Assembly: GCA_973895155.1 (NCBI GenBank)
Contig: OZ316892.1
Location: 15,996,001-16,060,000 of the forward strand
Length of the DNA stretch: 64,000 nucleotides
Direction of reading: 5' to 3'
Origin: Marsupella aquatica
Taxonomy: Eukaryota; Marchantiophyta
Every line of letters begins with the position of its first letter. Positions within the stretch are counted from its first letter, which is position 1. The notes under the pieces are model-generated. The model worked only from the letters and a program-made list of their open reading frames with translations, was not told where the DNA came from and ran no database searches. Positions 42,447-55,000 of this stretch are shown here, one piece after another. The position numbers and the translations under genes were made by a program.

Positions 42447-45156
42447 AGCTACACTGATTACTGTAATTAGTATCACACACAATATTTACGAACAAAGGAT
42501 TTTGAAGGATATCACCATAATTAATGTGTGTGAGACTATATAAGAAGTGAGAGTAAATACATGTTATTCTAAATTAAAGTAAGGGAGATTATTTTTGGTG
42601 ACCCACAAATAGTGTGTGATGAATACTCAATTAATGTGTGTAACTTATGAATTTTTCCAGCCAGTAAGATGTATTTGCAAGGGCATATAAAATCAAACAT
42701 TATTTATTAAAATCAGGTTAAGAATACAATCAAAATCATACTATGACAATTGACTAAACTCATACTATGACAATTGACTAAACTCCCTACTCATACTCCT
42801 GTAATTTAAGTCTAATCCAATCCATTTCCAGATCCAGAATTGTCATGTCCAGATTCATCATCTTGTGATCCGAAATCATTGCCTTCAGACTCAAAATCCA
42901 CAGGCGGTTCCTCTTCTGAATCATAATCAGTACTGCTAATCTGTGGTGGAATTACAGGAACAATGTCAATCTCTGTATCTTGATCAGGTACATGTCCCAT
43001 AGAAGGCACAGGTGTGCCTTCAAAATGAATCCTGTATTTTTGAATCAAATTTTGAAGATCTGGATTCAATTGCTATTCATGCCACACTCCATTGATATCA
43101 AGGGAAAGACCACAATGAATCATAGCCTTCCTTGCATATGTTATACCAGTGTGCTTGTCTCGTTGTTGATTGACCTTCTGTACAGATGCTGCAGCAAGCT
43201 TTAAGAAAAATCGTTTGCCAAGATTCTTCACTGCTCCAGAATTCTGCCCACTGCTTCGACCAGAATTTTGAAATCCATTTCCACTCATGATCGTCTTCAA
43301 CTTGTGCTTCTCCCAGGCATCTGTCCACGCATCCTTGATCTTGGAGATCACAAATGAATCACAAGGTTGCGTCTTATCAGTGGAGCATGGAGGTAAGTTG
43401 CGTATGGTAGCATTCAATCTCTGCAACGTGGTGAAAGACGCTTCTGTATAGTCATGGCCCTTGAAATTGTCGACAAAAATCACTCTTGTTTGCCCACCTT
43501 GAAGATTGGTGACTTGGCAGCGTGGTTCATTCAACCATTGATTCCAGACAGCTCTCGTCATGAAACCATTCTTTGCAGATCTGTAAGCAACACCAGGAAT
43601 TGTATCCTCCACATTCCTAATAGGATAAGAGCAACGATCATTCTGGAAAACAATCATAGGAACCTCTATGATAGATCGAGACCCTCCAGTGAGACGTACG
43701 ATCATGGTCATGCCTTGCCCACCAGAAAATACATCTGCATACTTGACATTGTCATCACCATGAAATCCCAGTGTCTTGCCATTGTCAATGTTGACAACGA
43801 AATGAGTTTCGTCAACATTTTCAACAAGGTCTTCATTCAGGGTCCCTGCTTCAAACTCTCTCTTGCGTTGTCCCAAATGGAAAGCGATCTCTTTATCTAT
43901 GTGCTCTTGCTTCTCTGCACTCACCATCAGTTTCCCTGTTTGTGCCCTTCCAACAATGTTGCACTTCCCCATAAATCTCTGAATCCAATGAAGTGTAATC
44001 TTTTCTGAGATAGGAATTCCTCCTGACAGAAATGTTGAAGAGAATTGCGGATGAGTTGATTCGTCAAGCACTTGCTTTGCCAACTGCTGCAAAAGCTTCA
44101 GTGAAAATTTCACTCCTGCCTTTCGTAATCGATTGAACTCGTCCACCGTAGACTGGTACAACCACGTAACCCAATCCTCTGTCTTCTTGCCTCGACCTTC
44201 TCTTGCCTTCCGCAACATCTTTCGAATGATTCCATCTTGACGAACATTGATGGATATGTCTGTCTCTTTGTTGATTTGCAACCAAATTGCTTGATTCTTC
44301 CACCAATCTGCAGCCTTCTTGAGATTTGCATTCTCACTACCTCGAAATAACGCTGTGAACTCCTTAACAGTCCTTGAACACAGTCCAGCTTGGCCATTCG
44401 CCTCTCTATCTTGCCTCATCCACAAAACTACCTTCTTACGATCTTGCATGGTCACGACGCACTAAGGTGCTCTCTTACGCTTTGTCTGGACAGCTTCTGT
44501 ACGTGCAACTGATCGATCTAGAGAAAGAGCTTCAGGTAATGAGTTTTCTGGAACATCTTCGACAAGCTCTGCAGGTTGTGATGAAACTCCAGTCCTCCCT
44601 ATGTTCCTCACTCTAAGTCGAGATCGAGCAAATGCAGATATTAGAGGCGATGCAGAATGGAAATCCATTGTGGAGAATGCTGCGATGCAAAAACTTGAGA
44701 AAACACACCGAAATTTGGCGAGAATGTTATGAGATTGGTAAACAAGTTTTGCGAAGTGTTTAGGTCACGGATAGGGCCGGCCAAGGGTTGGGATGGTAGA
44801 GGGGAGTGTAGGGCAGAAGATTGGTAGAAATTTAGGCAAAGTTGTGGTTGGGAGTGTCTTAGGTTTGCTCCACCAGTGTCACCTATAGTTTGGTCCTAAG
44901 TTTGACCCTGGTTTTGTAAAAGTCATCCATCAGTTTGCAAAGAAGCATTCCTTTATACTCTCACATGAAAACAAAAACTGTTGTCTTAAAAAGTGTACTG
45001 TAGTGATATTTTTTATTAATGTATAGGAGATTAATAAGGAATTTAGCTTTTATATTTTTTGGAGCTTTGTCCTCACACCCTTAATAGTGTGTGTGAGACT
45101 ATTTATGCAAGGAGACTAAATAAGTTATGATACTAATTACGGTAAACAGTGTAGCT
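42447..45156 (-). mobile_element. 2.7-kb pogo/Tigger-like DNA transposon with 29-bp TIRs
   Basis: The terminal inverted repeats are 42447-42475 (agctacactgattactgtaa...) and 45128-45156 (reverse complement agctacactgtttaccgtaa...), 29 bp with about three mismatches. A 3-bp CTT flanks both sides (42444-42446, 45157-45159). Subterminal direct repeats 'gtgtgtgagactat' occur near both ends (about 42522 and 45080). The single transposase gene is on the minus strand and has two amber codons, so this copy is probably inactive. Pogo-type elements normally duplicate TA, so the 3-bp flank is unusual. Confidence 0.85.
42812..44668 (-). pseudogene. Pogo/Tigger-like DDE_1 transposase, two in-frame TAG codons
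   Basis: A cut-and-paste transposase. One frame runs from ATG 44668 to 42812 (about 619 codons), broken by TAG at 44462-44464 and 43073-43075. The central open part (44455-43073, 460 codons) contains a long helical N-terminal DNA-binding region (WIQRFMGKCNIVGRAQTGKL like HTH_Tnp_Tc5) and the DDE_1 core: VENVDETHFVVNIDNGKTLG (first Asp), VIFVDNFKGHDYTEAS (second Asp) and STDKTQPCDSFVISKIKDAW (third acidic residue, Asp). After the second TAG the frame gives an acidic tail (DYDSEEEPPVDFESEGNDFG). Both stops could be CAG-to-TAG. Codons after ATG 44440 might still make a shorter protein. Confidence 0.88.
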
Positions 45157-45741
45157 CTTTTACATTGTAACCCTGCCCTTTACAGATGTAAATGAGTCCA
45201 CCACGTTTCTCTACGCAGCTGAATTACCCCTTTGTATGCACAAAGAACATTCCTCCCTTTAAGTCTCCCTTTAAGTGCTACTTATGGCATTTAACATTAG
45301 CCATCTTGGCCTATAGCTCAAAAGTCACTCATAAGAAAAAACTATTATGAACATACTCCTGGCTTTCCTAGCCCTAGGGCTTCTTAAAACAATTCTTAGA
45401 ATTGATATATAACTAAATTTGGCTTTTCTATAATTGTTCAAAGTCTGCAATCCGTCATAATTCATAACTACTTTATAGAATTCGGACCACTCCCAAAAAG
45501 TATCCATAAGTCCAAAACTAGGTTTAGTAATTCTAAGAGATAGTGTTAGGTATACGGCCTCAAGTCACACTTTGTGAGTGCCTCTTGCTCCTCCCTAACC
45601 TCTCTATTCCTTTCAGAGTTGTGCAATGCAAGTGAATGACATCCCCGAATGTTCTTGCTATTGTGCATGCTTGCTTGGTTACTAGTTTAGGGCAACTCTG
45701 ACACTTAGAATTTTTGGCAAATTTTTAAAAACTCTCGGGAA
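45157..45741. other. No gene seen
   Basis: AT-rich DNA between the pogo-like element and the Cys/Gly-free CACTA remnant; the only ORF (45325-45507, minus, 60 codons) has no recognisable feature. Confidence 0.4.
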
Positions 45742-45938
45742 CACAGTTTGCGAAGGTGTTGCGATGCGCATTTGTTTGCAAACCCCTTGCAAAGTCTATC
45801 ATGGACTTTTTCCATTTCAATTTTCCGATGCCTTTGCGAACAAATGCGCATCGCAAACTCCATCGCAATGCCTTCGCAAAAAATGTGGTTCGCAAGTTGC
45901 CATGCTTATAGGTTTGCAAATTTGAATTTTAAATTTTT

Positions 45939-46559
45939 TTGGGGTCGTGTTTAGTAGTTGAGGATTTAGGCGTCACTTGTGGCTATAGGGTATGCTTAAG
46001 GGCAAATTTAACCAATTTTAATTGGTTTTATGCATGGCAGTATCGGAGGTACAAAAGGAAGATATCAAAAAAGCATATTGAGGTGGCGATAGAGCATGGA
46101 CAAAAGTACCTCTTTGCGATGGTAGATGCCGAGTTGGCTACTGTAAGTGTCTAAGTGTGAACCATATGATTAGCATGCGAACATTGTGAGTGACCCTTTA
46201 TGTCTTGCGGAAACTAATGACATGTAATGGATGCAGGATTCGGATGAGCCTGAGGGGTCGGGTGCTGATGTGAGCAGTAGTGATGACAATGAGGGGACTA
46301 CTCCTAGTACTAGTGGTGCTCGGGGGGGGGGAGTAGTCGTGAGGTAGGTTCTTCCCACCGTGGTAGTGGTGGTAGTCGTGTGTCATCAGCACACGTTGAT
46401 GACCAGGGGGAGGAAGAGGACCCTGAGGATGAGGAGGAGGAGCAGGAGCACGCTCGCCGACGGCCATCACGCACCCGTCACCAACAGGATCCCCGAAAGG
46501 ATAAGGGCAAGAAGCCAGCCAAGAAGCCAACCAAGAGGAGCCGCAAGAGCCCATTCTAG
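45939..46559 (+). pseudogene. Two-exon gene fragment in CACTA-2 with acidic and Lys-rich C-terminus
   Basis: Exon one (to 46142) reads ...SKKHIEVAIEHGQKYLFAMV and splices (GTAAGT ... ATGCAG) to 46237, keeping the frame: ELAT/DSDEPEGSGADVSSS. A run of ten Gs (46322-46331) then shifts the frame to an early stop (VVVR). With one more G the frame would stay open to TAG at 46557, giving an acidic stretch (DDQGEEEDPEDEEEEQEH) and a Lys/Arg-rich end (KKPAKKPTKRSRK, nuclear-localisation-like). No family is recognised; the position suggests an element-encoded protein. The start is missing or unrecognised. Confidence 0.5.
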
Positions 46560-46960
46560 TTATTTTGTAGAGATACATGCATGAGAGTGACTTGTCATGC
46601 CGGAGCTTAGGGTAGGAAGAGGCAGCATAGGTTTAGAAGTGCGGACCTAGCATCAGATATTCCCCCCTCTTGTCCATGTATAGGGTTCTTTGAAGCCCTA
46701 TCATTTTGTTCATGCTTTTCCATTTTATAAAACAACAATTTTGCCTTCCACATTGGGTCCCAAGGAAAACCCCTCGCAAATAATGTATTGAATCCTCTAT
46801 GATCATATTTTGCGAACCCTTTAAGAACTCATTCCCATTGCACAATATAAACCCCAAGGCGTCGCACTTTTTGAGTCAATAAACTTCAGATCCAAATATG
46901 TCGGGTTTTTGTGATACTTCTAGGATCGCACTTTCCTAATCAAAACCGTTCACAAACTTC
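46560..46960. other. No gene seen (within CACTA-2)
   Basis: Probably the 3' UTR of the preceding fragment and internal element DNA; it has no domain and no repeat beyond isolated 'tcgca' words. Confidence 0.35.
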
Positions 46961-47392
46961 TGAAATCACCGGTATTGCTCTTTGTCATACAATCCCCATC
47001 AAAACAATTGAACCAGTATCTTTCACAAATATGATGCGATGGTAAATCCTTCTCAAATATCGACGCCCGCGTGGGACGTGTGCGTGTATGTTTGCGAACC
47101 TTATGCGACGTATAATGGATCGCACAAGTATTGAATCTTGCGAACCTCTCAGCTTCGCAGTTTGCCATGGTGTTGTGATGCCATTGCGATGGTCCACGTG
47201 CAAAGTTATTAGGTTCGCAAAGTGCAAAGGTGGTGCGATGCGCGTATGTTCGCAATGGCCAGAATTATGAAAATCAGGGGCTTGTTAGTTGCGATGAGAT
47301 TGTCTTTGCAAAACCGGCCGATAGTGTTGTAGTGGCTTCAATTTCAGCCACCCGCTCACTAGAAGAATCCGAGGTGAACTGAGACCACAATA

Positions 47393-47690
47393 TGTGACTC
47401 ATTTTGGCTCATGTGACTTCATTGTGACTCAACGTGACTTGACCCACGCTGTGACCCTTGGAGTTGCAAAAGTTGAGACCAAAAAATGGTAGTCACTATT
47501 GATACTGGGCTTTGCAACTTGCTTGATACCCATTTGTGACTGATCTGTGACTTTATTGTGGAGTCTAGCCTTGTTTCGACGTGACTGCAATATGACTTCA
47601 GCGAGTCACATCGTAAGTCACATGCATGACTTACCCGCATTCAACAATGACTAGTGTGTGACCATTTAGTGTCACAGGAGAGACCAATGG
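47393..47690. repeat. CACTA-1 subterminal repeats (GTGACT family)
   Basis: GTGACT[C/T/G] words occur at about 47393, 47412, 47423, 47434, 47534, 47546 and 47580, with ATGACTT variants near 47592 and 47626 and inverted AGTCAC at 47489, 47603 and 47614. In En/Spm-type elements such arrays are binding sites of the accessory (TNPA-like) protein. Confidence 0.75.
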
Positions 47691-48195
47691 AGACCCTGGC
47701 CCGCGTCACACAACAGAACCATTTGGGACTCTATATACTCATGTTTATAACTAATAAGGTTCACATACAAGTTATAACCATGACTAATGAACACAGAGGG
47801 ACAGTTCTTAAGGAGAGAGAGCACTCGACATTACAATACATAGAAACCTGATGTTCTAACTTTAGAAATATAACACATTCAATACAAGAAATGAACATAG
47901 CATGAATGACATCCACATGAAACAAAGCATCATATAAGCAGATCCTACATAAAACATTCATAAGAATTAAACACAATCACAATCTTGCTAAAAAATGAAG
48001 ATCATTTGAATTCCAATGGAATAGTTTACAATGTGATCAATGTAATTCAGACAAAACAGGAACTCATAATTGATGACTGAAAGCACATGCATGATACTAT
48101 GAATCTCCAAGAGGACATGATTCTTGTACTGCTTCTTGACATCTAAAATCTACATAACATGACTCACACTACAAACAAATAATGACATGACATTG
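47691..48195 (-). other. Probable 3' UTR of the CACTA-1 accessory gene
   Basis: AT-rich DNA between the accessory gene stop (48196) and the subterminal repeats. No domain is seen; the small ORFs here are AT-driven. Confidence 0.4.
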
Positions 48196-51100
48196 TTATG
48201 GATCCTCTATGAACTTGCTTGGCCATAATACCAAAGAACCTGCAGCATCTCCAAGTGTCTTTTGAGGAGGATCATCATTTGTGTTTGGAATGGGAAGGAC
48301 AGCTTTAGGTTTCACTAGTAATGTGACTAACACTACTGAATAACCTGGGGGAATCCTCTTGCCATGGAACGTTGTGGAACCAACCTGCACTCTGGCAAAT
48401 CCTACTCGTGTTCCACTCTCATCAACAGCTAACAAGCCACTTTGTCCCTCAGCATTAGGTGCTTTCCCCACTTCCACCTTAGATCTTTCTGCCAGCACTG
48501 TTCTTGGAGGTTTGTATGAAACCTTTGACGTGGCTCTGCTCCCACCAGCATACTTGCTTCGTGTGCGCATGCTTCCTCTCTTCACAGTAGTGAAGCTAGG
48601 CTCAGTAGGTTCCTCTGTTAGGACTGTCACAGCAGCAAGTTCACCACCTGGGAGTGTCATACCAATTAACTCTTTGGTTGGATTTATCTCAACAAGAGGC
48701 ACACCTGTCATTGAGAATGATACATTCTGCAAATCATTTATCTCTGCAATGGAGTCAAGATCTACATAGCATGAATCTGGCTCAATGGTATCATTGTCAT
48801 GCTTGCTGATATTCTCATTTGCCCCAACATTGATATCATCCACTCCCTTGCCAATGTCATCCTCATCCAAACATGGTTGACTGCCCTCTGTCAAACAAGT
48901 TGCTTGTACAGACTGCAACTTTGTTGCCTCTAAATTATAGCGAGTATTTGCCAGGTTCTCATACTTCTTCTCTGTAGCACCTGTCTTATTCTCTATGGAC
49001 ACATCAACCACAATATATGTTACTGAAAATAACACATTCAACAAACAATGTCAATTCAAACTATATATTTAATAATCATATCCCACACAGTTGTAAAGGC
49101 CTTACCTTCAAGCCTACATGTCGTTGGCATGCCAGAAGAGTGCATCGACTTTGCCACCTCAAGTGGTGATGGTGGAACTCCTGCAGAATTGGAATCAATT
49201 TTATCTCTCATCGACACAACAGCTTCCATTAATGTCTTGAAGTTCACATGGAACAAGTCAGTAAATGAATTCAAACGTTCATTGATCTCTGGAAGACATG
49301 TTTCGACAACCTTCAAACGACCACTTATCTCTGTAAGTGAAGATCCACCTCCCTACATGACACAGGGGTATAGGTTCAATCACTCCATATGAAATGTTGG
49401 GCAATATATGCACAATCAATGTTATATACAGTGTACACCTGAAATTCAACGCAGGTCATTCAATTACCAATCAGAACTCATATAACTTACATGCTTGGAG
49501 GATTCAGATGCACCCTCTTGAGCCCGGGTGTTCACAATTTCAGCCCTCAACTCTTCTTTTGAAGGGCTTTGCCCCAATTGGGCTTTCTGCACATGCATGG
49601 CAAACACAAGTTATCGATCAATATTCAGGGAACGTACACTAAAAAACAAAGTTTACATGTATGGGTTTACACTAAAAAACAGTACATAGTGTAGCATAAA
49701 TTACATAGCTAGGCCATTCATTCTTACCAAACGTTTAGCTGTCGGTGCAGTGTCGGTCCTTCCTGTCAGATTAGGGTTCTGAACACTCAACCTGGCCTCG
49801 GTCATCTGTGAACTCTTCTTTTTTGAAGCATCTGTTACAAAATAAGCTACTAACCTTGCCCACACTTTATCATCACAACTGGCTGGTGGAGGCATATCTG
49901 GCTTCTCCCCACCTTCCTTCCAAGCCTTATGCATTCTCCACCTCTCTTGCTTGATGATTTTCCCTGCTGTACTCTCTAGGCAACCTATGTCCACGCCATC
50001 ATCACTGCCCACATAATTCCATTTGGCAGCAACATTTTCACATACAGTCTTCCAATCTTTTGGATGCTGTTTTTTAAAATTAATAACACTCACATCTAAC
50101 CAACGCAATACTTCAGCTTTCAAATCAGCATGCCATCGGTTCTTGCGAGGACACTCAGCATCCACCCATTGTCTCTCATTCAACTTTACGTTCCCTTTCT
50201 TTGTCACCTCCCCTCGTGCACTGATCTCGGTAGTACTGGGCGTTGTATTGGCCACCCCTTCATTCACCCTACCTGGGGTTCTGAAGCCACCTGGGAAAAT
50301 ACAATGCCATTCATGCTTGAGAACTACATATAGCAGAATGGATGACGGCAACATTCAATGCTTCACTTCAAGAAAAATTCTTCAAACATACATACCTGTA
50401 GCTCTGCCTGTAGATGCCTGTGCAGGGACTGCACTCTGAAATTGTTGCGACCCTGGACCACCTGTCCAGCCTAGTACAGGGGCCGGATGATGTCACTTTC
50501 TAGGTATGTGTGTGCAAACATATGTACTGAAAACTAAGTACAAACTGTAAGAAAACAACTGAACATTCACCAACATACCTGTCCCCCTTCCGTGCTGCAT
50601 CTGCATAGGGGCATTAGTGAATACTTGAGTCGATGGTTCGACTGTCCAACCTGCACACATACATTTTCTATCATTATACATGTGCAGAGTCCCCCCCACG
50701 TGAATGGACTCCAGATATAATGAGTTCTTCCATTGCTGACAAGATCAGACATTACCTGCCCCTCTTCCAGCATTTGTAGGTACTGAATTTTGATATCCCT
50801 GCCAATTACCTTCACCACCTTCCCAACCTTGTTCATTCCACGACCCACCACCATCCTCCCAACCTGGTTCAACCCATGTCTGTCCTTGTGGACATTGGAA
50901 CTGATCATTACTAGCATTTGCCCAATCAGGTTGGGCAGAATCTGCATGCAATGGCAGGTGGACAAAATTTCATGTTGTCTGAATCCAATACATCCCAAAC
51001 AATGTCAAAAATTGATATGCAGTCTGAAATTCAGGAGTGCCATGCCTTCACAAAGAACTGGCATATAGATATATACTCACATCCCCATGGTTGAGGTGGA

Positions 51101-51902
51101 CGTCCATACCCACGAGATTGTGGGTTTGGACCTGCTCTGCCTCTACCACGGGCATAACCTAGAGCTTGCCCCCTGCCATAGTATTGGGCACCAGCCTGGG
51201 ATCTACCACTACTACCACCTCGCCAACCTTGATCAGAGGTCAGCCCCCCCTGCTGGTATGGTGCATGCACAGGCTTCGAAGGCAAAACAGAACTGGCAGG
51301 ACGCTGCATCACATCACCAACTACAATGTCAGGAACTAAACAAGGTACATATGTGTAGTACTGAACATATGAAACCTCTAAACAAGAGTTTTTAACTCAA
51401 AACCTTGTTGGGAAAACTACTTACCTGTTTCTTTTGGGGCTGCTCTGCAATGTATTCATCTTCATAACCCCCATCCTCATCCATTTCCTCTGGAAAATAC
51501 TCATCATCTGCATCTTCTTGTCTAGTGTCTGCACCCACCTGTGCAGCATCAATGTCATCTCCACATTCTGCCATTGTAGGTACGACCTTCTTGCTCAACC
51601 TGTCACTCTGACGCACAGGCCCAGAGATAGTGCTGGTCACCCTTCTTGCGTACTCCTTTTGTTTCTTTGAAAATACTGTGGCTCTGCGACATTCCAATAT
51701 GAGAATACAGTCACAATTTCAGTGCCACATTGAACTATTCATGTCACACAAACTCAGCGGAGGGGTGTAGTTGAGAATCGTTCCCTTACAATTCAGCCAC
51801 ATCCTTTTCCAGATCCAGTTCTGCGATTTTGGCTTTCACGTATGCTCGTTGTTCCATAGCTTTCCTTTCATACTCACACATCTCTGTGTCACTCTGTTCC
51901 AT
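48196..51902 (-). CDS. CACTA accessory (TNPA-like, Transposase_24-type) gene, ten exons, frame open
   Basis: Predicted exons: 51902-51790, 51683-51425, 51303-51081, 50941-50756, 50650-50579, 50470-50396, 50290-49728, 49586-49491, 49352-49106 and 49022-48196. Every intron is GT-AG and all junctions keep one frame, giving 886 residues with no stop. From the N-terminus: a Glu-rich helix, an acidic segment (DEYFPEEMDEDGG), a Gly/Arg/Gln-rich part (YYGRGQALGYARGRGRAGP), repeated small exons each coding a GW-centred unit, then a Transposase_24-like domain (NRWHADLKAEVLRWL, DDKVWARLVAYFV, QLGQSPSKEEL). The C-terminus (KTLGDAAGSLVLWPSKFIED) resembles ends of plant CACTA second ORFs. TNPA-type proteins bind subterminal repeats and assist TNP2. 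The first exon could have a partner upstream. Unlike the transposase next door, it is undamaged. Confidence 0.8.
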
Positions 51903-52058
51903 CCTACTGGACCACAAAAACATGTCATCTATGATCACCCCGTATAACACAATGCAACCACAATCACCAGGCATCCATCCATACATCTGTGTTGCTTCAG
52001 AATTACTTTATTACACATCCTTCCCCTCACTAATGTCCATGCAAACAATTCACATTAC

Positions 52059-55000
52059 TCATGGCACAGGCACACTGTTGGCATCTGCATCTTTGAATTC
52101 GCCTCCTTCAGCAAATGCATCTACCCTTGTCACAGGAATGAAGTCCCCGCTATCATGAACTACGGGCACTTGGTCTGAACGCCGACGATCAAAGGCACTA
52201 TGAGAGTGTAAATGAAACTCAAGGTTTGATCCTTCCATCCGACGTTGCCTGGCCTGTTTATGACACACTACACGCCAACCTGGGGAGTCTTCCACATCCA
52301 GGAAGAAAGCTTGCTCCACCTGACTAGGAAACACAAATGGCTCAGACCATTCGGGCAATTTCCCTCTGAAATTGGCCAGCAAGAAACTGTCGTTGTCTCT
52401 CTTCATGGTAGCCCTGTTACCAAGCCAATCCTACCGCACCCATGAACCTTTCATAAGAATCATAGGACTGGACACCGCCCCATAGTCCAGAGCCCATATG
52501 TCAACTAATTCTCCCACATATCCCATCTCCATCCAGGCCCTGTCGTGATTGTGGCTCTGTTGCTCAAATACAGTGATGAGCCCGCAGTCATTCGTCACCC
52601 TGTAGGCACTGTCACCATCCTTCACTCGAAAGTGATTCCCATATGCTCTCATCCGTTTGTAAGTCTTCACTTTCAGGCTAGGGGCATTAGACAGTAGGTA
52701 AACATCTGCATCCATGTCTGGGTGGGTCTCATGATGCTCTCTAATTGCCACTCTGATCCACTCCATGAAACCTGGAAAAGTTGTTCCTGCAGTGGGATGG
52801 GCCGCCTTCAATGACTCATACTCCCTGAACGAACAATCACACAGCATTAGCTTGGGTAAACATGAACAGGCTGAAGGAGAAAACCACACGAACACAACAT
52901 TTAAGCTCATGAACTGGATTATAGCACATGTATGCACTCACTGTATCCAGGGTTCCATCACCACAGTGTTGTGCAATACAAAGTCATGTGCCAAGTCTCT
53001 CATAGATATGGTCAGGTTCTTTGTGGTTGCAGCCCCTTCCAGTACTTCACCTATCACCCCTTCCTCCTCATCAGAATTCCACACCCTGGTCTTCACATGC
53101 TCATATTGTGCTATGTATTCGGTCAGAAATCCTAGAGTCTCATCCTTGATGTAACCTTTAGCCATGCTTGCTTCAGGTTTGTAATATGTTCTCACGTGAC
53201 CTTTGAGTAGCTTCATGTACCGTTCCAAAGGGTACAACCAACGAGCACTCACAGGTCCAAATTGGTGTAGCTCTTCCACAACATGGACAAGTAGGTGGGT
53301 CATGACATCAAAAAATGTGGGAGGAAAATAAATCTCCAGGTCACACAGCACCTGAGCGACATATTCTGTCAGTTATGGGAAGTGTGTTTCATCCCAAACC
53401 TTCACACAAATACGACGAAACACATCACTGAGTCGCATGATCACAGTACGAACAGGCTTCTGCAACAGGCCCCTCAGGCATAAAGGCAACACCTGTTGCA
53501 TCAACATATGGTAGTCATGGCTTTTCATACTACCAAGCTTTCTAGTCATGATATGCTTCTTGAAAGCACTGCCATAGTTTGAAGGAACCTTCAAAGAACT
53601 CAACCTCTGCACAAATAGTTTCCACTCTGTGTCTGTCAGAACATAGGGCGCTTGGTACTTCAAGAGCACATCAGCTCTGTGGGCATGTGGCCTCAACCAA
53701 AGATGGGGTTTCATTCCCCTCTGTTCAAGATCCAATCTCACTGAACCAGTGTCTTTCTCTCCACACAAGAATCTGAGTAGACTCTCACAAATATTCTTTT
53801 CAATGTGCATAACATCAATGTTATGTTTGCTTGGCTCAAACTCCTGCATCGTTGCAATGCAAAAGCGTTAGGAAATGCCTCAAGTTTAGTCTCTCTCTTC
53901 GAAATGAATGCACATGCTCTGAACCAAAACATGTATCCCAATTAGCATCAACTCCAAGAGGCTTACCCTCCAGTACTTGAGCTCCAAGTCCAATATGCTC
54001 AGTCTTTTTACACCATATCGCTTTATTGGATCACTCACTCCATCTTCCCTGCCCCCTCGTTTGATATAGTCATCCCTCAGTGCTCCCCACTGCCTGATCT
54101 CCTCTTTGGTCACTCGTGCCGGGGGTCCACGTTGCTCAATCTCATTGCCAAAGTGTGCAATCAGTGCCTGTCTTTCTCTGTAAGGGTGATCTGCCTTCAG
54201 AAAACGACGATGGCCCATGTATATCACTTTCTGCAGGGCTCTGGAGTACTCACTTGTGACATTGCGCCCACAGATAGTACAAGCACAATATCCTTTTGTT
54301 GTTTGGCCTGATATCATCCCATGGGCTGGGTAGTCAGCTATAGTCAGAATGACAATGGCTCTAAGGATGAATGGGTTTAACCTCCCAAGCCTCTGTAGGA
54401 CATCATATGTGAGAACTCCTTCCTCCCAAAGCTTTCTCAATTCCTCCACTAGGGGAGCCAGAAACACATCTATGTTGGCAGATACAGCACTGTCTGGCCC
54501 TAGTATCAGTAGGACCATCAGAACAAAAAATCGCTTTGTAGTCATCCAAGGAGGAAGGTTATAATTCAAAATAGTTACAGGCCAGCATGAAAATTTGTTG
54601 TTCTTGTCTCCAAATGGGTTTACCCCATCCAATGACAGCCCAAGTCTGACATTCCTCGGCTCAGCAGCAAATTCAGGATACATCTCATCTATGAGTTTCC
54701 ATTGCCTTGAATCTGCAGCATGTCGTTGTAGCCCATCATCACTTTTCTTGTCAGTTGCCCAAGTCATCATCTTCGAGATGGCACGGCTTCTGAACATCCG
54801 CTGAAGTCTGGGAATGAGTGGAAAATGACGAAGTACCTTGGCGGGAACCATAGACTTTCCTGAGTTCCGATACCTGTGCTTCCCACACTTAGGGCATGTC
54901 AACGATTCTTTATACTCCTTTCTGAAAAGAACATGCCCATCAGGACAGGCATGGATCGAATCATAGTTCAATCCAAGATTAGATATGCATCTTTTTGCCT

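Larger units (their letters stand above)
45742..47334 (+). mobile_element. Truncated or eroded CACTA-type element (CACTA-2), right terminus at 47334
   Basis: The right end reads ...ggccgatagtgttgtagtg (47316-47334), i.e. CACTACAACACTATC on the reverse strand, the signature of a CACTA terminus. Subterminal DNA on both sides is full of short inverted and direct words such as 'ttgcgatgcgcat', 'ttcgcaa' and 'tgcgaa'. At 45759-45780 and 45831-45853 they form an inverted pair, and 47240-47270 repeats 45750-45785 directly. A two-exon gene lies inside. A left CACTA terminus was not found, so the left limit is where the repeats begin. Confidence 0.6.
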
